From NCBI GenBank assembly GCA_902470915.1, contig CABRIB010000014.1:1-28904 (forward strand): a stretch of 28,904 bases of DNA, written 5' to 3'. Source of the DNA: an uncultured Collinsella sp. GTDB taxonomy: Bacteria; Actinomycetota; Coriobacteriia; Coriobacteriales; Coriobacteriaceae. A program made the position numbers and the translations under genes. Below, piece after piece: positions 15,544-26,166 of this stretch (positions are counted from its first letter, which is position 1; each line of letters starts with the position of its first letter). A model generated the notes under the pieces. That model worked only from the letters and a program-made list of their open reading frames with translations. It was not told the origin of the DNA and made no database searches.

Positions 15544-16914
15544 CTAAGCTACGCCGTCGCGGGCGAGCTCCTCGGCCAGCGCCTCTGCCGGCATGGCCAT
15601 AATCGCGTCGAGCTCGGCGTCAACCTCGGGGATGCGCTTGACCTTCAGCTTGCGCACCAAGTCACCGCGGCACATCACGTGCATCGGCTCACGCAGAGCA
15701 CGCAGGTCATCGAGCGGGTTCTCGCGCGTCACCAAAATGTCGGCCGCCTTGCCGCACTCGATCGTACCGGTCTCGTCACCCAGGCCCAGTAGCTCGGCAT
15801 TGACCTGCGTGGCCGTATGCAGCGCAAACGCATTGCTCACGCCCACGTACTTGGCAAAGTAGGCCACCTCGCGCCACATGTCGTACTGCGTCACGAACGG
15901 GCAGCTCGAGTCCGTGCCCAGGCCTACCTTGATACCGGCTTCCAGCGCCGCACGAGCACTCTCGATAATGCCCGAGCACACGATGTCACCGTTCTTCTTT
16001 TGCGTTTCGGTCGAATGGGTCTTTTCCGGATCGAGCAGAACAAACGGCAGTGCGGGGCTGATCGTGCAGGTCACGCTTGGCACGCGTCCCTCGAGCTGTG
16101 TTCCCGCAGCGCCGCGGTACAGCTCCAGGATCTCGGGGGTCATCGGAGCGCCATGCTCGATTGTGTCGACGCCGGCCTGAAGCGCGGCCTTCACACCTTC
16201 GGTGCTCTCGACATGGGCCATGACCGGCAGGCCAACCTCGTGCGCCGCCTTGCACGCCGCGGCGGCAACCTCAACCGACATGCGCAGCACGCCCGGCTCG
16301 CCTACTTCGGTCGCATCGAAAACGCCGCCCGTCACGAACAGCTTGATGACGTCGGCACCGCGCGCATACAGGTCGCGCACCTGCTGGGCTGCCTCTGCGG
16401 GAGTATTGGCCACCTGCGCAAAGAGGCCTGCACCGTGGCCACCCGGCACCGTGACACCCGTTCCCGGTGCCACCAGACGTGGACCCTGATACTTGCCAGC
16501 GTCGATGGCGTTGCGCACGGCAATATCGGCAAACAGCGGGTCGCCCGCTCCGCGCACCGTGGTCACGCCGCTTGCCAGCTGCTGCTGAGCGCTGCCCTTG
16601 AGGATATGGCGCACGATGGCGCGGCCCACGGGATTGTCGAGCTTCTTCATCAGCGCGCCCGCATCGCCCGCCGAAACCGGCTTGCCCGAACCGCACAGAT
16701 GCACATGCATATTGATGAGGCCTGGCATGAGATACGCACCTGCCAGGTCGATAACCTCGGCCCCCGCTGGAGCTTGGGCCACGGCGCTCGGTCCCATCCA
16801 GGTGATGACACCGCGCTCAACGGCCACGGCCATATCGGGCTGCGGCTCCATATGCTCCGAGCCATCCAGGACGGTCGCATTGATAAACAACGTGGGACGA
16901 TCGGCAGTCGCCAT
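15544..16914 (-). CDS. Metal-dependent amidohydrolase
   Basis: Cytoplasmic hydrolase of 456 aa from the amidohydrolase superfamily, in the imidazolonepropionase/dipeptidase-like branch. Expected metal ligands are seen: HxH at 70 and 72 (NMHVHLCG), K191 in VIKLFVTGG (probably carboxylated), H234 (VMAHVES), H254 (TIEHGAP) and D335 (LGTDSS). Members of this branch hydrolyse dipeptides or cyclic amides; the exact substrate cannot be read from sequence. The ATG at 16914 follows GGGAGGAG; the longer open frame upstream overlaps the repeat array C. Stop TAG, then the shared terminator. It stands alone as a transcription unit. Confidence 0.88.
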   Translation of the reverse strand: MATADRPTLFINATVLDGSEHMEPQPDMAVAVERGVITWMGPSAVAQAPAGAEVIDLAGAYLMPGLINMHVHLCGSGKPVSAGDAGALMKKLDNPVGRAIVRHILKGSAQQQLASGVTTVRGAGDPLFADIAVRNAIDAGKYQGPRLVAPGTGVTVPGGHGAGLFAQVANTPAEAAQQVRDLYARGADVIKLFVTGGVFDATEVGEPGVLRMSVEVAAAACKAAHEVGLPVMAHVESTEGVKAALQAGVDTIEHGAPMTPEILELYRGAAGTQLEGRVPSVTCTISPALPFVLLDPEKTHSTETQKKNGDIVCSGIIESARAALEAGIKVGLGTDSSCPFVTQYDMWREVAYFAKYVGVSNAFALHTATQVNAELLGLGDETGTIECGKAADILVTRENPLDDLRALREPMHVMCRGDLVRKLKVKRIPEVDAELDAIMAMPAEALAEELARDGVA

Positions 16915-17064
16915 ATCGAGCTCCTCCCTCACGATTAACATGAACATTTGTCCATTATCACCTAGTCCCGCTGGATTGCTGCAGACGCATCGGCTAACGG
17001 AGGGAAGAGGGGATGTGGGGGGACGGAATACGTTGCAGTCCCACCCCAGCGACACCAGAGAAAT

Positions 17065-17202
17065 GTCTCGATCTGTAACAGGTACAGGGTTATTGGGCCC
17101 CTTGATGTTACAGATCGAGACATTCGGTCGACGTTTCACCGGTTTGTCTCGATCTGTAACAATTACGAGCTCAAACAGCCTCTAAACGTTACAGATTGAG
17201 AC
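17065..17202. repeat. 57-bp palindromic repeat, array C (two units)
   Basis: Units at 17065-17121 and 17146-17202, starts 81 bases apart, 24-base spacer. The first has perfect 16-bp arms with a G-C pair at positions 6/52 (GTCTCGATCTGTAACA / TGTTACAGATCGAGAC); the second has G and T there. The array lies between the amidohydrolase start (16914) and the split nuclease-like gene, 8 bases past that gene's stop. Confidence 0.93.
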
Positions 17203-17210
17203 AAAACCTC

Positions 17211-18287
17211 TCAGCGCCCATACCACTGACGTCTCCACTCCTCAGCCAAATCGGGCCGTCGCGGAATACCTGCCAACCTCATTTTCTCGACCAGCTTCCC
17301 CGGGTCTTTGAGTTCGTTAAACGTAAACCGAAGCACCTTATGCCCGAGCATTGTCAGATGGGACTCCCGTTGACGTTCTGCCACGAATGGGTCGACCGAC
17401 TCCCGGACCTCGCCGCTCTGCAGGGTGTACTTCCCCTTTCCGTCGAGCTCGCCGATGACACACGTCCCGTCCTCGAGCTGCCAAAAATAGTCGACGCGAA
17501 ATACCTGGCTCGGATCGAGCGGGTCGCGAAACTCCACCTGCAGCTCCGGAACCGGAAAGCCGTACGCAATAAAGAACGCTCGGAACCGAGACTCGCCACC
17601 GTTTTCGGACAGCCCGTCCGCATACGACGCAATCACCTATGCCCTACGATAACCTCGCCTGCCCTCGCAATCGACGCGGAGGCGCTCGCACAAATCCCCA
17701 CGTGATACGTCTTTCGCCCGCAGTGCAGAATCGGCAATCGCCAACCCGTAGGAGAACGGCGCACGCAGCAAGCAATCCTCCACCGTGCGCCAAAACGACG
17801 TCACCCGCACGCCGTCGACGCGCTCGAGCGCGCCCGCAATCTGCGGACGCAACAACCTGCACCCGCCGCTCAACGTCACCGAACAGCAAGTCTTAACAAG
17901 GAAACGCGGCCCGAGCAGATCATTCGGCACCTCCAGACCCCATATCAGCGCGGCGTCATATCCCCAAAACGCCCAATCGGGATGAAATTCCGCAAGCCCT
18001 CTGATAGTCCTCAGTGCTCGCTCCGTCAGCGTCAATGCATCCCAATCATGCTGAAAACAGAACAGGTACGGCTCGGGCTCCGCAATATCGTCGGTTCCAA
18101 CATGGCGTCGCAACCACATGAGCTCGGTATTGTCATGCGTTGCGAGCAGCGTACCTTGCTCGGTCGCCTCCGTGAGCCGCGCGAGCATCCTGTTCCGCGC
18201 CAACGTGTTGCGAGTCGCATGATTGTGTTTGAGAACGGTATTAGGCACTTTCATCACCACCACGTCAGACAAATGGACCATCGTCAC
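17211..18287 (-). pseudogene. DUF559/PD-(D/E)XK nuclease-like protein, split by in-frame TAG
   Basis: Two open segments, 18287-17637 and 17636-17211, lie in the same frame and are separated only by TAG at 17637-17639, so they read as one protein of about 358 codons. The second half has a DUF559-like endonuclease core: VDYFWQLEDG then ELDGKGKY, with acidic and Lys residues spaced as in PD-(D/E)XK folds. The first half resembles the N-terminal part of AbiEi-like antitoxin/nuclease fusions, but that call is weak. The start is GTG 18287 (GGAGG five bases upstream); ATG 18281 is the alternative. A GTG directly follows the TAG, so restart of the second half is conceivable. Arrays of the 57-bp repeat lie immediately on both sides. 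Final stop TGA. Confidence 0.7.
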
Positions 18288-18307
18288 CGTTGCCTCCGCT
18301 GACAAAT

Positions 18308-18444
18308 GTCTTGATCTGTAACAGGAAGACAGTCTTTGAGCCTCTAGTTGTTACAGAACAAGATCTTTCGGCAGCCGCCAACCTTCCGTCTCAATCTGTA
18401 ACAGTTACGGGCCCAAACAGCCGCCAAACGTTACAGATTGAGAC
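18308..18444. repeat. 57-bp palindromic repeat, array D (two units)
   Basis: Units at 18308-18364 and 18388-18444, starts 80 bases apart, 23-base spacer. The second has perfect outer arms and one A/C mismatch at the inner end. The first is the divergent AACA variant, yet keeps a compensated pair (T at 5 with A at 53). The array sits 20 bases upstream of the GTG of the split nuclease-like gene, in its promoter or leader. Confidence 0.92.
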
Positions 18445-18480
18445 AAAGTCAGGGCAGCAGGGCGACGCCAGTCACATCCC

Positions 18481-19188
18481 CTACTCCCACTCCTGCTCGT
18501 AGATGTTGAGCGACTTCACGTACCGCCCCTGGGCGCCCATGATGTCGCGGACCAGGCGCAAAAAGAAGCTGACGCACGAGGTGTCAAAGCCGTCCTGCAG
18601 ATCCTCGGGATGCACCGCACCCGGTCCATCGACCGCCGTGTCACTCAGGCGCGCGATGTCATACAGATAGAGCTGTCCCGCCGTCAGCCAGACATCGTCG
18701 ATGCAGGCGAGGCGCACCGCGATCGCGCCGTCGCTCCAATGCTCCTTTTGCACGATATGCGGGTCGTAGACATCAAAGCGACGGTCGGCACGCGTATCCT
18801 TCAGCGCAACCATGCCGGACGCAGGATCCTTGTCCAAAATGCCAAAGCGCGAGAAATACTGCGTGTCGCGTACCTGCTCGAGCCGCTTGAGCGAGGCAGG
18901 CGAAAGCGATGCCGGCGGCTCGTCAACATATAGCTCGAGCAGCGTTTTGCCATGGCGATAGGGGCGCTCAAACAGCAGCCAATCGGTAAACGCCATGTTG
19001 TAGGCCATGATTTCGTTTTGCGAAGGCTCGGTGCAATAGCTGAGCCACGGGTCGACAATGATCTCGAACTGTTCGCGCGCCGGCTCCAGGAATTGAAACT
19101 TCCGCAGCATCCAAAAGTGAGCCATGTCGGCAATATCGTTGCCGACGGCTTCAGCCAGCTCTGCTCGGTCAAAAGCGTGGTCAGTCAT
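18481..19188 (-). CDS. Hypothetical protein
   Basis: A soluble 235-aa protein that I do not recognise. It has no signal peptide or membrane segment, is acidic, and is rich in aromatic residues (for example DPWLSYCTEP near 47-56 and FTDWLLFERPY near 67-77). Codon use matches the neighbouring genes, and the ATG at 19188 has a strong GAGGAGG site five to six bases upstream, so it is very probably a real gene. Stop TAG. It lies 36 bases from repeat array D and may be transcribed through it towards the split nuclease-like gene. Confidence 0.75.
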   Translation of the reverse strand: MTDHAFDRAELAEAVGNDIADMAHFWMLRKFQFLEPAREQFEIIVDPWLSYCTEPSQNEIMAYNMAFTDWLLFERPYRHGKTLLELYVDEPPASLSPASLKRLEQVRDTQYFSRFGILDKDPASGMVALKDTRADRRFDVYDPHIVQKEHWSDGAIAVRLACIDDVWLTAGQLYLYDIARLSDTAVDGPGAVHPEDLQDGFDTSCVSFFLRLVRDIMGAQGRYVKSLNIYEQEWE

Positions 19189-19500
19189 GGCATCCTCCTC
19201 AAACTGATGGACCTCAATTTGAGCTTACGAGGAGGGTGGGCAGCCACGACCAGCGCGGGCAAAATAGGCCTCCGGCTGCAAACCAGATGCTGACCAAACA
19301 CTTGACGAAAAGCTTGACCGAAAATGCGCACCGCAACAAAACCGCAGGTAAACATCGACGGCCAACCCGCCCTTTTGAGCCAGATACCCGCAGCCACCAC
19401 AGAAACAACAGGTGACCACAGCCCAAGAAGTCGACAAATGAACACCCGCACGTCGACAAACGAGCAAACTGCTCGCAAATCCGCAAGGAGCGTCCCCGAA
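19189..19500. other. Gene-free stretch with no clear content
   Basis: About 310 bases with no supportable gene. Several overlapping minus-strand frames stay open but differ from neighbouring genes in codon use and lack ribosome sites. A short direct repeat, GTCGACAAA, occurs at about 19431 and 19453. I see nothing else. Confidence 0.4.
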
Positions 19501-19562
19501 TGCCGGCACAAAAGGAACGTCCCTAACTGTCGGCACTTAGGGACGTTCCTTTTGTGCCGGCA
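19501..19562. repeat. 26-bp perfect inverted repeat downstream of gltD
   Basis: Arms at 19501-19526 (starting TGCCGGCACAAAAGGAACGT) and 19537-19562 are exact complements around a 10-base centre; part of the arm (GTCCC, TTAGGGAC) recurs just outside on both sides. It ends 50 bases past the gltD stop. Without a T-run it is not a standard terminator; it looks like a dispersed REP-type palindrome. Confidence 0.8.
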
Positions 19563-19612
19563 GTTAGGGACAGCCCTTGCCGATTCGATTGTTGAATATC
19601 TCCGTGACTACT

Positions 19613-21094
<1,482 letters not shown>

Positions 21095-21099
21095 GGCAC

Positions 21100-24000
21100 T
21101 TACGCCTCCTTCTTGGTCGAAGCAACAGAGCTGGCAGCCACAGACGCAGCGCCAGCAGCACCGCCCGCAATATCGAAGCGAGCGACATCCGCGGCGCTCG
21201 CGCGACCGGTCACAATGTCAAACGCCAGCTCCTCGGCCTGCGCATGCGTCTTGCCGACGGCCTCGGCGGCGGCGACAATCGCCAGCACACGCTCGTACTC
21301 GGTCGGAATGACCTTCACAAAGTGCTTGCTCATCGTCTCAAAGCTGTAGAGCAGCTTGATGCCGCGCGGGCTCTGCGTCGCGTCCACGTGCTCCTGGATG
21401 AGCGCACGGACCTGCTCCAGCTCGCCGGCCGTCGGGGCCTTGAGCTCAACGCTCTCGTGGTTCACGCGGGCATCGAGCGTGCCGTACTGGTCAAAGACGT
21501 AGGCCACGCCACCCGTCATACCGGCGGCGAAGTTCTGCCCGACCTCGCCCAGGATAAGCGCCAGACCGCCCGTCATGTACTCGCAGCCATGGTTGCCGCA
21601 GCCCTCGACCACCACGGTGGCACCGGAGTTGCGTACGCCAAAGCGCTGGCCGGCCAGGCCGTTGATGAAGCCACGGCCGCTCGTGGCGCCAAAGAACGCA
21701 ACGTTGCCCACGATGATGTTTTCGTCGAACTTATAGGTCGCATGCGGGTTGGGGCGCACCGACACCTCGCCGCCCGAAAGGCCCTTGCCAAAGTAGTCGT
21801 TGGCGTCGCCGCACACGTTGAGCGTAATGCCGCGCGGCAGGAAGGCGCCAAAGCTCTGACCAGCCGATCCATCGCAATCGATGGTGATGGAGCCGGCGGG
21901 CAGGCCCTCGGGATGTGCCTTGGTCACCGCGTTACCCAGGATGGTGCCCACGCAGCGGTTGACGTTGGCGATATCGGCGCGGAAGCGAATCGGACGCAGA
22001 TGTGCGCGGGCGTCGGCCGTGTAGGGCACGAACAGCGTGGAGTCGAGCGTCTTGTCGAGCTCGCTGTCCGCGGCCATCTGCGGCAGGAAGTGACGACCGT
22101 CGGCACCCGGGATATGGGCACCGAACTCGCAGGTCGCGCTCGCCAGCACGGGCGTCAGATCGAGCAGGTTAGCCTTGCGGTTGCCCGGGATCTCGATCTG
22201 GCGCAAGCACTCGGGATGGCCGACCATCTCGTCGACGGTGCGGAAGCCCAGGCTCGCCATGACCTCGCGCAGTTGCTCGGCAACAAAGAGCATAAAGTGC
22301 TCGACGTGCTCGGGCTTGCCGCGGAAGCCGCGACGCAGGCGGCAGTTTTGCGTGGCGATGCCGGCGGGGCAGGTATCCTGCTGGCAGTCGCGCTGCATGA
22401 GGCAGCCCATCGAGATGAGCGGCATGGTCGCAAAGCCAAACTCCTCGGCGCCCAGCAGGCAGGCAACGGCGACATCGGTACCGTCCATGAGCTTGCCGTC
22501 GGCCTCGAGCACCACGCGCGAGCGCAGGCCGTTTTGCAGCAGCGTCTGTTGAGCCTCGGCAAGACCAAGCTCCAGCGGCAGACCGGCGTGCCAGATCGAA
22601 TCGCGAGCAGCGGCACCCGAGCCGCCATTGTGGCCGCTGATCAAGATCTTGTCGGCAGCGCCCTTGGCCACACCGGTGGCGATGGTGCCGACGCCCGCCT
22701 CGCTGACCAGCTTGACCGACACGCGTGCGCCGGGGTTGGCGTTCTTAAGGTCAAAGATGAGCTCGGCCAGGTCCTCGATGGAGTAGATGTCGTGATGCGG
22801 CGGAGGCGAGATCAGGCCGATGCCGGGCGTGGACTGACGGACCTCGGCAATCCAGGGGTAGACCTTCTTGCCGGGCAGGTGACCGCCCTCGCCGGGCTTG
22901 GCGCCCTGGGCCATCTTGATCTGGATCTCGAAGGCGCTGCACAGGTAGCGGCTCGTCACGCCAAAGCGCGCGCTTGCCACCTGCTTGATCGCGGAGTTCT
23001 TGGAGTCACCGTTAGCCAGCGGGGTCTCGCGACGCGGGTCCTCGCCGCCCTCGCCCGAGTTGGAGCGTCCGTGCAGGCGATTCATGGCGATGGCCATGCA
23101 CTCGTGCGCCTCTTTGCTGATGGAGCCGTACGACATGGCGCCGGTGTTAAAGCGGCGGACGATGTTGAGCGCGGGCTCCACCTCGTCGAGCGAAACCGGC
23201 GTGCGGCCGCTGGCATTAAAGTCGAGCAAGTCGCGCAGGCGCACGGCACGGCCGGTGCGGTGCAGACGGGCGCTGTACTCCTTAAAGGTGTCATAGCTGT
23301 CCTCACGGCAGGCGGTCTGGAGCAGGTAGACGGCCTGAGGGTCGATCAGGTGATCCTCGCCGCCGAGCGGGCGCCACTTGGTCAAACCCAGCGTGGGCAG
23401 CTGATCGGGAGCCGGGCTCTTAAGGATAGCGAGCGCGGCGTCGTAGCGCTCGTTTTGCTCGCGCTCAACGTCCTCGACACCCATACCGCCCACACGGCTC
23501 ACCGTGCCGGCGAAGTACGCGTTGACGAACTCCGGCGTAAAGCCCACGGCCTCGAAGATCTGCGCCGAATGGTAGCTCTGCACCGTGGAGATGCCCATCT
23601 TGGACATGATGGAAACGATGCCGGCAGTCGCGGCCTTGTTGTAGTTGGCGATACCCTGCTCGGCCGTCACGTCCAGGTCGCCGCGTGCCGCCAGATCGCG
23701 GATGCACGCATGTGCGTTGTACGGATAGATGCCGCTTGCGGAGTAGCCCACCAGTGCCGCAAAGTCGTGCGGGGACATGGCGTCACCGCACTCCACCACG
23801 ATGTCGGCAAAGGTACGCACGCCGGCGCGGATCAGGTGGTTGTGCACGCAGCCCACGGCGAGCAGCGACGGCACGGGCACCTCGCCCGCAGCGGCACGAT
23901 CGCTCAACACCACGATGTTCACGCCGTCGCGGACCGCAGCCTCAACGTCCTCTGCAAGCTGCTTGAGCGCAGCCTGCAGCGCGCCCTCGCCGGCATCGCG

Positions 24001-25797
24001 GCGGTACACGGCACGGAAACGGCGGGTCTTAAAGCCCACGCGGTCAATCGCGCAGACGCGGTCGAACTCCTCCTCGCTCAGCAACGGGCGCTCCAAGCGA
24101 ACCAGCTGACAGGCCGTACGGGAGTCCTCGAGCAGGTTGCCGTGGTTGCCCAGGTAGAGCGTGGTCGAGGTGACCATATGCTCGCGAAGGGCATCGATCG
24201 GCGGGTTCGTGACCTGGGCGAACAGCTGATAGAAGTAATCGAAGAACGAACGCGTCTTTTTGGACAGGCAGGCCAGCGGCGCATCGATGCCCATCGAGGC
24301 GAGTGGTGCCTTGCCCTGCTGGGCCATGGGACGCACGACCTCGTCAACATCATCCCAGTGGTAGCCGAGCTTGGCCATGCGCACAGCGGCGGGCACCTCG
24401 GCATCCTCGGCGGACGCGGGCGCGGCGGGCTCATCGAGCGCGTCGACGGTCAGCGTCTCCTCGGCAATCCAATCACGGTAGGGCTTTTCCTTGGCATAGC
24501 GGGCGCGCAGCTCGTCGTTGTAGATCACGCGGCCGCGGGCAAAATCGACCTCGAGCATCTGGCCCGGTCCCAGGCAACCGCTCGTCAGGATGTTCTCGGG
24601 GCGCACCTCGATGGTGCCCACCTCGCTCGCCAGCATAAAGCGGCCGTCGCGCGTCACATAGTAGCGAGCCGGGCGCAGGCCGTTACGGTCAAGGGCGGCA
24701 CCCAGGGTACGACCATCGGTAAAGGCGATAGCGGCAGGACCGTCCCACGGCTCCATGAGCATGGACTGGTAGGCGTCGTAGGCGCGGCGCTCCTCACTCA
24801 AGCTATCGTTGTGGTCCCACGGCTCGGGCAGCAACATGGACGCGGCACGCGTGAGCGGGCGACCGTTCATGACCAAGAATTCGAGCACGTTGTCCAGAAT
24901 CGCGGAGTCGGAACCCTCGCGGTTGATGATGGGCATCACGCGCTCAAGATCGTGCTGCAGCACGGGGCTGTACAGGTTGGGTTCGCGGGCGCGAATCCAG
25001 TTGACGTTGCCCTTGAGGGTGTTGATCTCGCCGTTATGGATGATAAAGCGGTTGGGGTGCGCGCGCTCCCAGCTGGGCGTGGTGTTGGTGGAGTAGCGCG
25101 AGTGGACGAGCGCCACGGCCGTCTTGACGGCGGCGTCGTTGAGGTCGATGAAGAAGCGGCGCATCTGCGTGGCCACAAGCATGCCCTTGTACACGATGGT
25201 GCGCGAGCTCATGGAGCATACATAGAAGATCTTGTCGCGCAGGGCAAACTCGGCATCGGCCTTCTTCTCGATAGTGCGACGGCACACGTACAGGCGGCGC
25301 TCGAAGGCGTCACCCGCCGGCGTATCGTCGGGGCGGCCCAGAAAGGCTTGCAGAATGGTGGGCATGCAGGCGCGGGCCGTCTCGCCCAGGTCGTGCGGGT
25401 CGACCGGCACCTCGCGCCAAAAGAGCAGCGGTACGCCGGCCTCGGCACAGCCTTCCTCAAACACGCGGCGGGCATCCTCTACGCCCTTGTCGTCCTGCGG
25501 AAAGAACAGCATGGCCACGCCATAGTCGCCCTCTGCCGGCAGAATCTGACCGCACTTTTGAGCCTCTTTGCGAAAAAAGTGATGCGGAACCTGGAACAGG
25601 ATACCGGCACCGTCGCCGGTGTTCTTCTCGAGTCCCGTGCCGCCGCGGTGCTCCAAGTTGACCAGAATGGACAGCGCGTCGTCCAGGATCTGGTGATGGC
25701 GCTCACCGTTGATATCGGCAAGCGCGCCGATGCCACATGCATCGTGGTCGAATTCGGGGCGATAAAGGCCCTGCTGCTGAGCGGAATCTGCCTGCAT
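21100..25797 (-). CDS. gltB: Glutamate synthase large subunit
   Basis: Makes two glutamates from glutamine and 2-oxoglutarate. 1565 aa, in the family range. The N-terminal glutamine amidotransferase domain begins at C21 (DHDACGIGA) after a 20-residue leader that should be cleaved. The central and FMN-binding synthase domains follow (GEGGEDP, SGHNGGSGAA), with the [3Fe-4S] motif C-x5-C-x4-C near residue 1130 (GCLMQRDCQQDTC). The C-terminal GXGXG beta-helix domain is present (GGEVSVRPNP, GATSGRGF). The tail after about 1530 is Ala/Ser-rich. The ATG at 25797 follows GGGGAGG. It is the first gene of gltBD. Confidence 0.96.
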   Translation of the reverse strand: MQADSAQQQGLYRPEFDHDACGIGALADINGERHHQILDDALSILVNLEHRGGTGLEKNTGDGAGILFQVPHHFFRKEAQKCGQILPAEGDYGVAMLFFPQDDKGVEDARRVFEEGCAEAGVPLLFWREVPVDPHDLGETARACMPTILQAFLGRPDDTPAGDAFERRLYVCRRTIEKKADAEFALRDKIFYVCSMSSRTIVYKGMLVATQMRRFFIDLNDAAVKTAVALVHSRYSTNTTPSWERAHPNRFIIHNGEINTLKGNVNWIRAREPNLYSPVLQHDLERVMPIINREGSDSAILDNVLEFLVMNGRPLTRAASMLLPEPWDHNDSLSEERRAYDAYQSMLMEPWDGPAAIAFTDGRTLGAALDRNGLRPARYYVTRDGRFMLASEVGTIEVRPENILTSGCLGPGQMLEVDFARGRVIYNDELRARYAKEKPYRDWIAEETLTVDALDEPAAPASAEDAEVPAAVRMAKLGYHWDDVDEVVRPMAQQGKAPLASMGIDAPLACLSKKTRSFFDYFYQLFAQVTNPPIDALREHMVTSTTLYLGNHGNLLEDSRTACQLVRLERPLLSEEEFDRVCAIDRVGFKTRRFRAVYRRDAGEGALQAALKQLAEDVEAAVRDGVNIVVLSDRAAAGEVPVPSLLAVGCVHNHLIRAGVRTFADIVVECGDAMSPHDFAALVGYSASGIYPYNAHACIRDLAARGDLDVTAEQGIANYNKAATAGIVSIMSKMGISTVQSYHSAQIFEAVGFTPEFVNAYFAGTVSRVGGMGVEDVEREQNERYDAALAILKSPAPDQLPTLGLTKWRPLGGEDHLIDPQAVYLLQTACREDSYDTFKEYSARLHRTGRAVRLRDLLDFNASGRTPVSLDEVEPALNIVRRFNTGAMSYGSISKEAHECMAIAMNRLHGRSNSGEGGEDPRRETPLANGDSKNSAIKQVASARFGVTSRYLCSAFEIQIKMAQGAKPGEGGHLPGKKVYPWIAEVRQSTPGIGLISPPPHHDIYSIEDLAELIFDLKNANPGARVSVKLVSEAGVGTIATGVAKGAADKILISGHNGGSGAAARDSIWHAGLPLELGLAEAQQTLLQNGLRSRVVLEADGKLMDGTDVAVACLLGAEEFGFATMPLISMGCLMQRDCQQDTCPAGIATQNCRLRRGFRGKPEHVEHFMLFVAEQLREVMASLGFRTVDEMVGHPECLRQIEIPGNRKANLLDLTPVLASATCEFGAHIPGADGRHFLPQMAADSELDKTLDSTLFVPYTADARAHLRPIRFRADIANVNRCVGTILGNAVTKAHPEGLPAGSITIDCDGSAGQSFGAFLPRGITLNVCGDANDYFGKGLSGGEVSVRPNPHATYKFDENIIVGNVAFFGATSGRGFINGLAGQRFGVRNSGATVVVEGCGNHGCEYMTGGLALILGEVGQNFAAGMTGGVAYVFDQYGTLDARVNHESVELKAPTAGELEQVRALIQEHVDATQSPRGIKLLYSFETMSKHFVKVIPTEYERVLAIVAAAEAVGKTHAQAEELAFDIVTGRASAADVARFDIAGGAAGAASVAASSVASTKKEA

Positions 25798-25930
25798 CGC
25801 GATCCTCCCCTAGATATTTAGACAGTCAGTTGAATAGGCATACTAGAAGCATCGCCGGCCCGTTGTGTTTCCCGCCCGTTTCGAAACAATCGCGTAACGC
25901 ACGCCGGCCATCAGCGTCTTGCTATCAAAC

Positions 25931-25987
25931 GTGTACGTCAGCCTCCAAACACGTCGAAATTTGACATCTTTGGAGGCTGACGTACAC
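25931..25987. repeat. 19-bp perfect inverted repeat between gltB and gpmA
   Basis: Arms GTGTACGTCAGCCTCCAAA (25931-25949) and its exact complement (25969-25987) enclose a 19-base AT-rich centre. It could be a dispersed palindrome or a binding site controlling the divergent promoters. Confidence 0.75.
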
Positions 25988-25990
25988 CTT

Positions 25991-26050
25991 TTGGTGCAGG
26001 GGGCAGGTCATATGCACCACCTTGGCGCAAAGCAACCCGCCCCTTTCACC
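25991..26050. repeat. GGTGCA...GGGGCAGGT palindromic element, copy 3
   Basis: TTGGTGCAGGGGGCAGGT begins at 25991, followed by TGCACCACCTTGGCGCA, then AACCCGCCCC and CACC. The order matches the element at 14851-14917, but several pairs are lost, so it looks like a decayed copy. Confidence 0.6.
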
Positions 26051-26085
26051 ATCCCATTCAAATACAACAATTTTGTTAGTCTTAG

Positions 26086-26114
26086 TTAACTTTTTGGCCT
26101 AAAACGGGTATTCT
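26086..26114 (+). promoter_or_regulatory. Probable gpmA promoter
   Basis: TTAACT (26086-26091) and TATTCT (26109-26114) are 17 bases apart in an AT-rich patch, each matching the consensus at four of six positions, 53 bases before the ATG. Confidence 0.4.
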
Positions 26115-26166
26115 TTGCGGCGTCAAGCAAACGGCACGCACACCGTGCCAGATCAAGGAGGCCCCT

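Larger units (their letters stand above)
25798..26166. other. Divergent gene-free stretch (gltB / gpmA)
   Basis: About 370 bases between divergent genes. It contains two palindromic elements (25931-25987 and 25991-26050) and a likely gpmA promoter, listed separately. The gltB promoter must lie in 25800-25930; TAGTAT on the minus strand near 25841-25846 is the best -10 candidate but has a poor -35. Confidence 0.45.

Noticed and set aside
19214..19511. Overlapping minus-strand open frames rich in Cys, Phe and Trp
   Set aside because: Three frames overlap, none has a ribosome site or the codon use of neighbouring genes.
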